DNA of 32,744 nt from Acidimicrobiia bacterium (lineage in GTDB: Bacteria > Actinomycetota > Acidimicrobiia > Acidimicrobiales > Aldehydirespiratoraceae), in contig JAGWAO010000011.1 in assembly GCA_021296315.1 (NCBI GenBank), positions 1 through 32,744 of the forward strand, read 5' to 3'. Position 1 is the stretch's first letter. Each line of letters opens with the position of its first letter. The notes below the pieces were generated by a model. That model ran no database searches. It saw only the letters and a list, made by a program, of their open reading frames with translations, and was not told where the DNA came from. Of this stretch, positions 17,041-25,835 are shown in pieces. The translations under genes were made by a program, and so were the position numbers.

Positions 17041-17144
17041 CGGGAGGGTGCGGGTGCTGGTTGAGCTGGGGCTTCTTGCGCGGGAGGGTGTCGTTGCTGG
17101 TTGAGTTGAGGCTTGTTGCGCGGGAGGGTGCGGTTGCTGGTTGA
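17041..17144 (+). repeat. 40-bp tandem repeats carrying the recN ribosome site and start
   Basis: Copies lie at 17041-17080 and 17081-17120, with a partial third at 17121-17144 that contains the recN start. Each has CGGGAGGGTG followed by GTG or TTG and the codons for LVEL. The first two starts open 16-codon frames (MLVELGLLAREGVVAG and MLVELRLVAREGAVAG), each ending just beyond the next start. Confidence 0.93.
17122..17127 (+). promoter_or_regulatory. Ribosome binding site GGGAGG that sets the recN start at TTG 17134
   Basis: GGGAGG is six bases before TTG 17134. The alternatives are GTG 17128, which touches the site, and TTG 17113, which lies upstream of it. TTG 17134 gives MLVELVVRDLGVIDE, aligning with the typical RecN start MLTELSIRNFALIDE. 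Confidence 0.7.
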
Positions 17145-18720
17145 ACTCGTGGTGCGCGATCTCGGTGTGATCGACGAGGTCTCCGTTGTCTTCGGCGAGG
17201 GCATGACTGCCGTCACCGGCGAGACCGGCGCGGGCAAGACACTGGTGGTCGGCGCCATCGATCTGCTCACCGGCGGCCGGGCCGACGCCGCGCTGGTGCG
17301 GCCCGGCGCATCCCAGGCCGAGATCGAGGGCCGCTTCGTCACCGGCGACGCCGAGGTCGTGGTGCGCCGGGTCATACCGGTCCACGGACGGTCCCGGGCC
17401 TACATCGACGGTCATCTGGCCGCCGTGGGCGTTCTCGGTGACTTGGGCCGGGACCTGATCGACCTGCACGGCCAGCACGCCCACCAGTCGCTGTTGCGGT
17501 CCGGCGTGCAGCGGGCCGCCCTCGACCGGTTCGGAGGCGTCGACACCGTCAGGCTGGAGAGTCTCGTCGATGATCTCAGAGCCATCGATGCCGGGCTCGC
17601 GGAGTTCGGCGGCGATGCCCGGGCCCGCTTCCGGGAGATGGACCTGCTGCGCCATCAGCTCGCGGAGATCGATGGCGCCGCCGTCTCCGGCCCCGACGAG
17701 GACGAGCGCCTGGACCGCGGCGAGTCGGTGCTGGCCGACGCGGCCGCGCACCGGGAAGCGGCGGCGCGAGCCGTCGGGCTGCTCGGCGCCGACGGCGTGG
17801 TGTCGGAGGGATTGGGCCAAGCCCAGGCCGCTCTCGCCGACCGGGCGCCGTTCGTCGAGCTGGCCGGCCGCCTCGCCGACGCGGCCGCGGAGGTCGCCGA
17901 CATCGCAGCCGAGGCCAGGACTCGCTCGGAGGCGATCGAGGACGATCCGGCCGCTCTTGCCGCACTGCGCGACCGGCGCCAGCTTCTGGCCGGTCTGCGG
18001 CGCAAGTACGGCTCGACGCTGGGCGAGGTGCTCGACTTCCGTTCGCAGGCCGCGGATCGGCTCACCGAACTGGAGGGCTACGAGGAGCGGGCCACCTCGC
18101 TGGAGCGGCGCAGATCCGACCTGTTCGAGCGCCTCGCGGCTGAGAGGTCACGCGTGCTTGGCGAGCGTGCCGCGGCCGCGCCCCGGCTGGCCGCCGCGGT
18201 CGAGCAGCACCTGGCCGAGCTGGCCATGGCCACCGCCCGTGTGGACATTGCCGTCGAGGGCGACGCGGGGGAGCGGGTCACGTTCCGGTTGGCGGCCAAT
18301 CCCGGCCACGAACCCCTGCCCTTGGATGGAGTGGCCAGCGGAGGCGAGCTGGCCCGGACCATGCTTGCGCTCAGGCTGGTGCTCACGGCCGGGCCGCCGA
18401 CATTGGTCTTCGACGAGGTCGATGCGGGCGTCGGTGGAGCCGCCGCGCAGGCCGTCGGCCGAAGCCTGGCTCACTTGACCGGTGACCATCAGGTGATCGT
18501 CGTGACCCATCTCCCCCAGGTGGCGGCCCACGCCGACCACCATGTTGTGCTGGAGAAGTCCGAGGTCGGCGGGTCCGTTGTCGTGGGCCTGCGAGCCCTG
18601 GAGGGTGAGGACCGGCTCATCGAACTGTCGAGGATGCTGTCCGGATCGCCGCAGTCGGTCTCAGCCCGCCAGCACGCCGAGGAGCTGCTGTCTGCCGCGG
18701 CCTCGCGTCGCCAGAGTTGA
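17134..18720 (+). CDS. recN: DNA repair protein RecN
   Basis: RecN is an SMC-like ATPase that acts in double-strand-break repair. This 528-residue protein has Walker A GETGAGKT at 29-36, a central coiled-coil region rich in Ala, Glu and Arg (about 150-370), the signature SGGELARTMLALRLV and Walker B VFDEVDAGVGG with D427 and E428. It is somewhat shorter than the common 550-560 residues. The start was set at TTG 17134 by ribosome-site spacing and N-terminal alignment. The upstream region has two earlier copies of the start in other frames, so translation may pass through two overlapping leader peptides. It follows nadK, as in many actinobacteria and firmicutes. Confidence 0.95.
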   Translation: MLVELVVRDLGVIDEVSVVFGEGMTAVTGETGAGKTLVVGAIDLLTGGRADAALVRPGASQAEIEGRFVTGDAEVVVRRVIPVHGRSRAYIDGHLAAVGVLGDLGRDLIDLHGQHAHQSLLRSGVQRAALDRFGGVDTVRLESLVDDLRAIDAGLAEFGGDARARFREMDLLRHQLAEIDGAAVSGPDEDERLDRGESVLADAAAHREAAARAVGLLGADGVVSEGLGQAQAALADRAPFVELAGRLADAAAEVADIAAEARTRSEAIEDDPAALAALRDRRQLLAGLRRKYGSTLGEVLDFRSQAADRLTELEGYEERATSLERRRSDLFERLAAERSRVLGERAAAAPRLAAAVEQHLAELAMATARVDIAVEGDAGERVTFRLAANPGHEPLPLDGVASGGELARTMLALRLVLTAGPPTLVFDEVDAGVGGAAAQAVGRSLAHLTGDHQVIVVTHLPQVAAHADHHVVLEKSEVGGSVVVGLRALEGEDRLIELSRMLSGSPQSVSARQHAEELLSAAASRRQS

Positions 18721-18796
18721 TCGAGTCGCGTGACCACAGCCCTCTCGTCGCGAATGCTCATGTGTGCAAGGAAGCGCGATGAGAACCGGTTCAGAA

Positions 18797-18820
18797 GGGC
18801 CGGTCCGCCGGGTGCGGCCC
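18797..18820 (+). terminator. Hairpin between recN and pyrG
   Basis: GGGCCG (18797-18802) pairs with CGGCCC (18815-18820) around a 12-base loop. GAACCGGTTC, a 10-bp palindrome, lies just before it at 18783-18792. There is no U-run. It could end recN transcripts or act upstream of the pyrG promoter. Confidence 0.3.
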
Positions 18821-18829
18821 GGATCGCGG

Positions 18830-20607
<1,778 letters not shown>

Positions 20608-20648
20608 GGTCTGCGCTCGCTCCTCGCCGCGGAGCCCTCGGCCCCGGC

Positions 20649-21224
20649 GTGACGTCTGTGTCCGAGGAGCCGAGCGGCGGCTTTCGGAAGGTCAGCGAGC
20701 GCGAGATCCATGCCGGCCGGGTCGTACGCCTGACCGAGAGCGTCTTCACCACCCCCGACGGCGGCCAGATGACGAGAGATGTTGTGCACCACCGCGGCGC
20801 GGTGGCGGTGGTGGCTGTGGACGGCGACGAGGTCGTGCTGTTGCGCCAGTACCGCACCCCGGTGGAAAGCGAGCTGCTGGAGATCCCGGCCGGTACCCGG
20901 GACGTGGGCGGGGAGGATCCCGCGGGCACGGCCCGCCGAGAGCTTGCCGAGGAGGCCGGTCTGGCCTGTGAGTCGCTGGAGGAGCTTGGGACGTTCTTCA
21001 ACTCGCCCGGATTCTGCGACGAGCTGTCCCACCTGTTCCTGGCCACCGGCCTCAGTCCTGTTTCCCGCCGGCCCGACGGAGCCGAGGAGGAGTGGATGAC
21101 CGTCGAGCGCGTCGGCCTGCGGGAGGCTGAGGCCATGATCGACAGGGGCGAGATACGCGACGCCAAGACCATCATCGGCGTGCTTCTCGCACTGCGCCGG
21201 CTGGGAGCAAGGGCGAACCGGTGA
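20649..21224 (+). CDS. NUDIX hydrolase, ADP-ribose pyrophosphatase type
   Basis: The 191-residue protein has VLLRQYRTPVESELLEIPAGTRDVGGEDP followed by the NUDIX helix ARRELAEEAGL, with the glutamates that bind magnesium. The layout (a beta-rich N-terminal region, PAGT before the box, and a long C-terminal helix) matches ADP-ribose pyrophosphatases, which split ADP-ribose to AMP and ribose phosphate. Genes of this type commonly lie between pyrG and xerD in actinobacteria. The start is GTG 20649; no strong ribosome site is visible. Its stop overlaps the GTG of xerD in GTGA, so the two are coupled. Confidence 0.92.
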   Translation: MTSVSEEPSGGFRKVSEREIHAGRVVRLTESVFTTPDGGQMTRDVVHHRGAVAVVAVDGDEVVLLRQYRTPVESELLEIPAGTRDVGGEDPAGTARRELAEEAGLACESLEELGTFFNSPGFCDELSHLFLATGLSPVSRRPDGAEEEWMTVERVGLREAEAMIDRGEIRDAKTIIGVLLALRRLGARANR

Positions 21225-22249
21225 GCACCGGGGCCTCGCCGCTCTCCTCGCCGGCCGAGGCGAGTCTGGATGCCAGCGCGGGTTTGGATGTCAGCGCGGG
21301 TTTGGATGTCAGCGCGGGTTTGGATGTCAGCGCGGGTCTGGATGTCAGGGCCGAAGAGTTCCTGGCCTGGCTCGCGGTGGAGCGGGGCCGGTCCCCGCGC
21401 ACGGTAGAGGCCTACCGGCGGGACTTGGTCCGCTACCAGGCCCATGTTGCCGGTTGCGGGCGCAGCCTCGACGACGTCAGGACCGACGAGGTGGTTGCCT
21501 TTGTTCGGGGCCTCAAGCATCACGGCTTGGCCCCGGCCTCCGTCGCCAGGACGCTGGTCGCAGTGAGGGGGCTTCACCGGTTCCTCGTCGCCGAGGGCCA
21601 TCGGGTCGACGACCCTTGCGCCGATGTGGAGATCCCGAGCCTGCCCCGGGGCCTCCCCAAGGCCCTGTCGTTAGCTCAGGTCGTCTCGCTGATGGATGCC
21701 GTCGCCGGCGACGATCCGTCCGCCCGCCGCGACCGCGCCGTGCTGGAGTTGCTCTACGGCACCGGCTGCCGGATCTCGGAGGCCGGCTCGTTGTCGCTTC
21801 CCGACGTGGACCTCCATGACGGCCTGGTCCGCGTCACCGGGAAGGGCGCTAGGGAGCGGATCGTGCCGCTGGGCCGATGCGCGGCCGAGGCGCTGGAGCG
21901 GTGGCTGGCACCCGCGGGCCGCGGCGCGCTGGAGCCGGACCGCTGGGCCCGTCGCGGCGACGCCGAGGCAGTGTTCCTCAACCGCCGCGGCGGGCGTCTG
22001 AGCCGCCAGGGGTTGTGGCTCATCGTGCGCCGTCACGGGGACGCGGCTGGGATCGGGTCGCTGCTGACCCCTCACGTACTGCGTCACTCCTGCGCGACCC
22101 ACATGCTCGACGGCGGCGCCGACATACGCATCGTGCAGGAAATGCTCGGCCACGCCTCGGTCTCCACCACCCAGATCTACACCCGGGTGTCGACCGAGCG
22201 CCTCAGAGCCGTCTACCGGGCCGCCCACCCCCGGGCCGTGGCGGGCTGA
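21221..22249 (+). CDS. xerD: Tyrosine recombinase XerD with a repeat-expanded N-terminus
   Basis: The 342-residue enzyme has all catalytic residues: R184 (TGCRISEA), K208 (TGKGARER), H285 and R288 (TPHVLRHSCATH), H311 (LGHAS) and nucleophile Y320 (TQIYTRV). The SAM-like core-binding domain starts near residue 45 (EEFLAWLAVERGRSPRTVEAY). XerC/XerD resolve chromosome dimers at dif near the terminus. The position upstream of scpA matches actinobacterial xerD. The odd feature is an N-terminal extension of about 44 residues with four SAGLDV units plus a degenerate one, coded by 18-bp repeats; XerD normally starts close to the core-binding domain. GTG 21221 overlaps the NUDIX stop. A start within the repeats, for example at a TTG, cannot be excluded. 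Confidence 0.94.
   Translation: MSTGASPLSSPAEASLDASAGLDVSAGLDVSAGLDVSAGLDVRAEEFLAWLAVERGRSPRTVEAYRRDLVRYQAHVAGCGRSLDDVRTDEVVAFVRGLKHHGLAPASVARTLVAVRGLHRFLVAEGHRVDDPCADVEIPSLPRGLPKALSLAQVVSLMDAVAGDDPSARRDRAVLELLYGTGCRISEAGSLSLPDVDLHDGLVRVTGKGARERIVPLGRCAAEALERWLAPAGRGALEPDRWARRGDAEAVFLNRRGGRLSRQGLWLIVRRHGDAAGIGSLLTPHVLRHSCATHMLDGGADIRIVQEMLGHASVSTTQIYTRVSTERLRAVYRAAHPRAVAG
21275..21346 (+). repeat. Four 18-bp tandem repeats in the 5' end of xerD
   Basis: Units AGCGCGGGTTTGGATGTC lie at 21275-21292, 21293-21310, 21311-21328 and 21329-21346 (last with one change). A partial unit precedes them at 21260-21274. They encode SAGLDV and keep the frame. Each unit has an in-frame TTG. Confidence 0.96.
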
Positions 22250-22263
22250 ACCGCTCTAGCGGC

Positions 22264-22312
22264 GAATTGGCAGCGGTGGCGGCCGGTTTGGGCGTTCTGG
22301 GCTGCCAGTTCG
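22264..22312. repeat. 49-bp inverted-arm element, copy 3
   Basis: It begins GAATTGGCAG and ends GGCTGCCAGTTCG, as in copy 2, with a diverged middle of the same length. It lies between the convergent xerD and trpS genes and could form a stem from AATTGGCAG and CTGCCAGTT. Confidence 0.8.
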
Positions 22313-22325
22313 GTTGGTCGTCGGC

Positions 22326-22339
22326 CTGCCGGCCGGCAG
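22326..22339. terminator. Palindrome between convergent xerD and trpS
   Basis: CTGCCGGCCGGCAG is a perfect 14-bp palindrome two bases before the trpS stop. A hairpin here, or the 49-bp element beside it, could end transcription from both sides. No U-run is visible. Confidence 0.4.
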
Positions 22340-22341
22340 CG

Positions 22342-23325
22342 CTACTGGGGGGCGAGCAGGCCGATGTTGGAGCGGGCCCGTTCGAGGGTGACGGACGCGA
22401 TGGCCCGGGCCTTGTCGGCGCCGATCTGAAGCAGCCGCGACGTCTCGGCCGGATCGGCCTCCAGTTCGGCGAAGCGGGTCTGTATGGGGCGGAGAAGCTC
22501 GACGACCGCCTCGGCCGTGTCCGCCTTGAGCGGCCCGTACATGGAGTAGCCCTCCGCGACTTCGGTCGGCGTTCGGCCGGTGGCCGCCCCTAGTATCGAC
22601 AGCAGGTTCGACACCCCCGGCTTCTGGTCGATGTCGTGGCGGACCTCGGATTCGCTGTCGGTGACGGCCGACTTGATCTTGCGGGTGATGACAGACGGGT
22701 CGTCGAGGAGGTCGACGGTGCCGCGGGGCGAGTCCAGGGACTTCGACATCTTGTTGGTAGGGCTCTGCAGGTCCATGACCCTGGCTCCGGCCGCGGGGAC
22801 CACCGCGGCCGGCAGCTTGAAGGTCTCGCCGTAGCGGGAGTTGAACCTCTCGGCGATGTCGCGGGTCAGCTCGATGTGCTGGCGCTGATCGGCGCCCACC
22901 GGCACTTCGTCGGCGTCGTACAGCAGGATGTCGGCCGCTTGTAGCGCGGGGTACGTGAACAGCCCGGCCGAGATGAACTGCTGCTGGCCCGACTTGTCCT
23001 TGAACTGGGTCATCCGGCTCAGCTCCCCGAACGACACCGTGCACTCCAATAGCCAGGCACACTCGGTGTGCTCCCGCACGTGGCTCTGTACGAAGATCGT
23101 GCAGACCTCCGGGTCCAGGCCGGCGGCCATCAGCATCTGCGACATCCGCAGAGTCGCCCTGCCCAACTCCCCGGGCTCCTGCGGCACGGTCACGGCGTGG
23201 AGGTCCACGACGGGGTGGAAGGCGTCGGAGGTGTGCTGGATTCTCGCCCAGTTGCGGATCGCTCCGAGGTAATTTCCCAGATGCAGATCGCCGCTGGGCT
23301 GGATGCCGGAGAGGACCCTCACCAT
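22342..23325 (-). CDS. trpS: Tryptophanyl-tRNA synthetase
   Basis: The 327-residue class I synthetase charges tRNA-Trp. The HIGH-type motif is PSGDLHLGNYLGA (H15-N18) and the KMSKS loop is at 192-196 (NKMSKSLDS). Other conserved parts are GELSRMTQFKDK, the ADILLYDADEVPVGADQRQHIELTRDIAERFN region and the anion-rich C-terminus. Length is normal for the bacterial form. ATG 23325 was chosen over an upstream start at 23379, since the longer frame would cross the scpA start and because MVRVLSGIQPSG is the standard beginning. It points against its neighbours, which is not the usual arrangement in the xerD-scpA interval. Confidence 0.97.
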   Translation of the reverse strand: MVRVLSGIQPSGDLHLGNYLGAIRNWARIQHTSDAFHPVVDLHAVTVPQEPGELGRATLRMSQMLMAAGLDPEVCTIFVQSHVREHTECAWLLECTVSFGELSRMTQFKDKSGQQQFISAGLFTYPALQAADILLYDADEVPVGADQRQHIELTRDIAERFNSRYGETFKLPAAVVPAAGARVMDLQSPTNKMSKSLDSPRGTVDLLDDPSVITRKIKSAVTDSESEVRHDIDQKPGVSNLLSILGAATGRTPTEVAEGYSMYGPLKADTAEAVVELLRPIQTRFAELEADPAETSRLLQIGADKARAIASVTLERARSNIGLLAPQ

Positions 23326-23333
23326 GGCGGGCC

Positions 23334-23339
23334 AGCGTA
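23334..23339 (-). promoter_or_regulatory. Putative -10 box TACGCT for leaderless transcription of trpS
   Basis: On the - strand TACGCT is eight bases from the trpS ATG. The whole gap between the trpS and scpA starts is 34 bp, so no room exists for a normal 5' leader with a ribosome site. Confidence 0.45.
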
Positions 23340-23345
23340 GGCGGG

Positions 23346-23351
23346 TAATCT
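23346..23351 (+). promoter_or_regulatory. Putative -10 box TAATCT for leaderless transcription of scpA
   Basis: TAATCT is eight bases before the scpA ATG and faces the trpS box six bases away. Any -35 for scpA would lie inside the trpS start. Confidence 0.5.
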
Positions 23352-23359
23352 CGCGTTCA

Positions 23360-24190
23360 ATGTCCGATGTGGTGAGCACGCCCGGGCTTGGCGGCCCGGC
23401 GACCGGCTACCAGGTATCTACGCCTGCCTACAGCGGACCGTTCGAAGTGCTGCTGCAGCTCATCCTGCGCGAGCAGGTGGAGATCTACGACATCCCCATC
23501 GCCCGCATCACCGACGCCTTCCTGGCTGAGATCGAGCAGGTGCCGGAGTGCGACCTGGAGATGGCCACCGAGTTCCTGCTGATCGCGGCGACCCTGGTCG
23601 AGATAAAGGTCAAGCGCCTGCTCCCCGCCGAAGCCGCCGTGGATCTCGACGACGAACTGGAGGCCATCTCCGAGCGGGACCTGCTGCTGGCCCGCCTCCT
23701 GGAGTGCAGCACGTTCCGGGATGCGTCCCGGACGCTGCGGCGACTCCTTGAGGAGGCAGCCCGCAGCCACGCCCGCACCGTGGGCGTCACCGAGGAGCGC
23801 TGGCTCATGCTGGCTCCGGCAGTGCTGGAGGGAGTGTCTCCCAACGATGTTCGCACGGCTTACCTGCGAGCCGCCGCTCCCCGTGAGGCACCGCGGGTGG
23901 ACACCACCCACATCACCCCGATCTCGCTGACCGTGGGCGACGCCGTAGCTCAGTTGATCGAGGAGTTGACGAACCACGGACGGGCCACGTTCCGGCGTCT
24001 CACGGAGGGCATCGACGACCGTCTGGAGCTGGTTGTACGGTTCCTGGCCGTGCTCGAACTGGTCAAGCAGGGACTGGCCGACGTGCAGCAGGCGATCACG
24101 TTCGGCGACATCGTCATCTCATGGACCGGCCGCGACGACGCCGCGGTCCGCCAGGCCGCAATGGCCGGCGTGGACACCTACGAAGGCTGA
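23360..24190 (+). CDS. scpA: Segregation and condensation protein A
   Basis: The 276-residue kleisin bridges the SMC heads together with ScpB to compact and separate chromosomes. The N-terminal SMC-binding part shows YSGPFEVLLQLILREQVEIYDIPIARITDAFL and EMATEFLLIAATLVEIKVKRLLP, both diagnostic of ScpA. The C-terminal winged helix has VRFLAVLELVKQGLADVQQAITFGDI. An acidic middle links them. ATG 23360 is the start; the longer frame would run into trpS. No parA-like gene precedes it, unlike many actinobacteria. The stop codon TGA is also the first base of a full copy of the dispersed element, which separates it from scpB. Confidence 0.95.
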   Translation: MSDVVSTPGLGGPATGYQVSTPAYSGPFEVLLQLILREQVEIYDIPIARITDAFLAEIEQVPECDLEMATEFLLIAATLVEIKVKRLLPAEAAVDLDDELEAISERDLLLARLLECSTFRDASRTLRRLLEEAARSHARTVGVTEERWLMLAPAVLEGVSPNDVRTAYLRAAAPREAPRVDTTHITPISLTVGDAVAQLIEELTNHGRATFRRLTEGIDDRLELVVRFLAVLELVKQGLADVQQAITFGDIVISWTGRDDAAVRQAAMAGVDTYEG

Positions 24191-24321
24191 GAGGTCGAGC
24201 GGACAAGGAGCGATTCATGTGCATCTTCGCGAGAGGCAGAGCGAGGCCGTGGCCCGAGCGGCGCGTGAGCGCAGCGAACAAGAGCGGGAGTGGCAGCGCG
24301 GCGACGCGACAGGCTCTCACC
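24190..24321 (+). repeat. Dispersed 3'-end element, full copy between scpA and scpB
   Basis: It aligns gap-free over 132 bp with 20476-20607. It begins AGAGGTCGAGCGG at the last base of the scpA stop and fills most of the 174-bp gap. A second 5' motif, AGAGGCCGAGCAG, follows at 24339. Short open frames through it are not typical genes. Confidence 0.9.
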
Positions 24322-24364
24322 CATCCGCGCAGCCCCTGAGAGGCCGAGCAGCTAGAGGTAGACG

Positions 24365-25003
24365 ATGAGCAGTTCAGGTGACCACGTGACTTCGCCCGGC
24401 TCTGCCGTTGCGGCGGCGCTTGAGGCGGTGTTGCTGCTCGCCGACGAACCCGTGTCGCCGCAGGTGCTGGCAGCCGTCGTTCAGACTTCGACCGAGCAGG
24501 TGCGGGACATGTGCGACGCGCTCGCCGCGGAGTACGAGTCACAGGGACGGGGTTTCGTGCTGGCTCGGGTGGCGGGCGGTTACCGATACCAGACGGCCCC
24601 CGACCAGGACGTCTACGTGGAGCGGTTCGTGCGCGAGGGCCATGGCGCCCGCCTCTCGGCTGCGGCGCTCGAGACGCTGGCCGTGGTGGCCTACAAGCAG
24701 CCGGTGTCGCGCCACCAGGTCGCTGAGATCCGGGGAGTGAATGTCGACGGCGTCATGCGGACGCTGAGGCGCCGCGGCTATATCGATGAGATCGCCCGGC
24801 TTCCGGGACCGGGTCAGGCGGTGCTGTACGGGACCACGCCGCAGTTTCTGGAGCATCTGGGACTCGACTCGCTCGATGACCTGACCCCGCTCGGCGAGTT
24901 CGTTCCCAACCCTGATGCGGTCGAGGCCATGGAGCGCCGCTTGAGGGTGGTGCCCGAGACTGTTACACCGGATCCGGACGGACCTTCCGGCCACGACCAG
25001 TGA
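24365..25003 (+). CDS. scpB: Segregation and condensation protein B
   Basis: The 212-residue ScpB has two winged-helix domains. Visible markers are EAVLLLADEPVSPQVLAAVV at the start, GFVLARVAGGYRYQTAPD in the middle, and the strongly conserved LSAAALETLAVVAYKQPVSRHQVAEIRGV, followed by RRRGYIDEIARLPGPGQAVLYGTTPQFLEHLGL. It forms the SMC-ScpAB complex with ScpA. The ATG has AGAGGT nearby as a ribosome site. Normally scpA and scpB are adjacent or overlapping; here 174 bp of repeat sequence lies between them. Its stop overlaps the GTG of the pseudouridine synthase gene. Confidence 0.96.
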   Translation: MSSSGDHVTSPGSAVAAALEAVLLLADEPVSPQVLAAVVQTSTEQVRDMCDALAAEYESQGRGFVLARVAGGYRYQTAPDQDVYVERFVREGHGARLSAAALETLAVVAYKQPVSRHQVAEIRGVNVDGVMRTLRRRGYIDEIARLPGPGQAVLYGTTPQFLEHLGLDSLDDLTPLGEFVPNPDAVEAMERRLRVVPETVTPDPDGPSGHDQ

Positions 25004-25824
25004 CGCCGGCCGAGGGTGAGCGCCTGCAGAAGGTTCTAGCCCGGTGCGGTCTCGGCAGTCGCCGCGCCTGCGAATCCCTGATCTCGGACGGACGGGTGCG
25101 GGTCGACGGCGCCGTGGCGCGGCTTGGTGCCCGCATCGATGCGACCCGGGCATTGGTGGAGGTTGACGGCGTGGTCGTGGGTGTGCGATCCGATCTCGTC
25201 TACTACCTCCTGAACAAGCCCCCCGGAGTCGTCACCACCGCGCGCGACCCTCAGGGTCGGCCCACCGTCACCGACCTCGTGCCGGCCGAGCCGCGCGTCT
25301 TTCCGGTCGGCCGCCTCGACCTGATGACTGAGGGTCTGCTCATCCTCACCAACGACGGCGATCTCGCCCACCGGCTCACCCATCCGTCGTTCGGCGTCGA
25401 GAAGGAATACCTCGCCCATGTGTCGGGGGCACCGAGGCCGGCCGCGGTCCGGGCCCTGCGTCAAGGCGTGGTGCTCGACGACGGGCCTACTGCTCCCGCC
25501 AGGGTGGCGCTGGTCGAGCCCGACGTGCTGCGTATCACCGTCGGCGAGGGGCGCAACCGGCTGGTTCGCAGGATGTGCGAGGCGGTGGGCCACCCGGTGC
25601 GTCGCCTCGTGCGGACCAGGATCGGACCTCTGGCCGACAGGCGCCTGGCTCCTAGCTGCTGGCGATCACTCACACGGGCCGAGACCAGGAGCCTCGAGAA
25701 GGCCGCAGCAGCCACCACACCCGAGCGGAGAAGGGAGGCCGAGCGTGACGAGGCCTGGGCCCGAGCGGCCCGTGAGCGCGGCGAAGGCGAGCGGGACTCA
25801 AAGGCCGGCGGATCACACCGGTAG
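25000..25824 (+). CDS. rluB: RluB-type rRNA pseudouridine synthase
   Basis: The 274-residue protein has an S4 domain (about 6-50, QKVLARCGLGSRRACESLI), then the RsuA/RluB catalytic domain with YLLNKPPGVVTT, the active-site D107 in GRLDLMTEGLLILTNDG, and EGRNRLVRRMCEAVGHPVRRLVRTRIG near the end. It converts uridine to pseudouridine in rRNA. The GTG overlaps the scpB stop (GTGA). After the family core ends near residue 235, about 40 extra residues rich in Arg, Glu and Ala (ERDEAWARAARERGEGERD) come from a shortened copy of the dispersed element, so the C-terminus is repeat-derived. The stop overlaps the predicted tyrA -10 box. Confidence 0.93.
   Translation: MTPAEGERLQKVLARCGLGSRRACESLISDGRVRVDGAVARLGARIDATRALVEVDGVVVGVRSDLVYYLLNKPPGVVTTARDPQGRPTVTDLVPAEPRVFPVGRLDLMTEGLLILTNDGDLAHRLTHPSFGVEKEYLAHVSGAPRPAAVRALRQGVVLDDGPTAPARVALVEPDVLRITVGEGRNRLVRRMCEAVGHPVRRLVRTRIGPLADRRLAPSCWRSLTRAETRSLEKAAAATTPERRREAERDEAWARAARERGEGERDSKAGGSHR
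25735..25798 (+). repeat. Dispersed 3'-end element, shortened copy inside the rluB 3' end
   Basis: It has GGAGGCCGAGCG, then joins to a section matching the central part (GGCCCGAGCGGCCCGTGAGCG at 25758-25778), lacking about 40 bp present in the full copies. It is translated as the C-terminal tail of the pseudouridine synthase. Confidence 0.8.
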
Positions 25825-25827
25825 CAT
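25822..25827 (+). promoter_or_regulatory. Putative -10 box TAGCAT for leaderless transcription of tyrA
   Basis: TAGCAT contains the rluB stop codon TAG and is eight bases from the tyrA ATG. No ribosome site is visible in the 11-bp gap. Confidence 0.45.
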
Positions 25828-25835
25828 CGCCGTCC

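Noticed and set aside
21275-21346. CRISPR-like array
   Set aside because: The 18-bp units are directly adjacent, with no spacers, and lie in frame in xerD.
21221-22249. XerD-like gene as an integrase of a mobile element
   Set aside because: Its position upstream of scpA, the coupling to the NUDIX gene and the absence of cargo or attachment sites point to the housekeeping recombinase.
24033-24368. Open frame through the dispersed element between scpA and scpB
   Set aside because: It runs out of frame through scpA into repeat sequence and encodes only Arg/Glu/Ala-rich low-complexity sequence.
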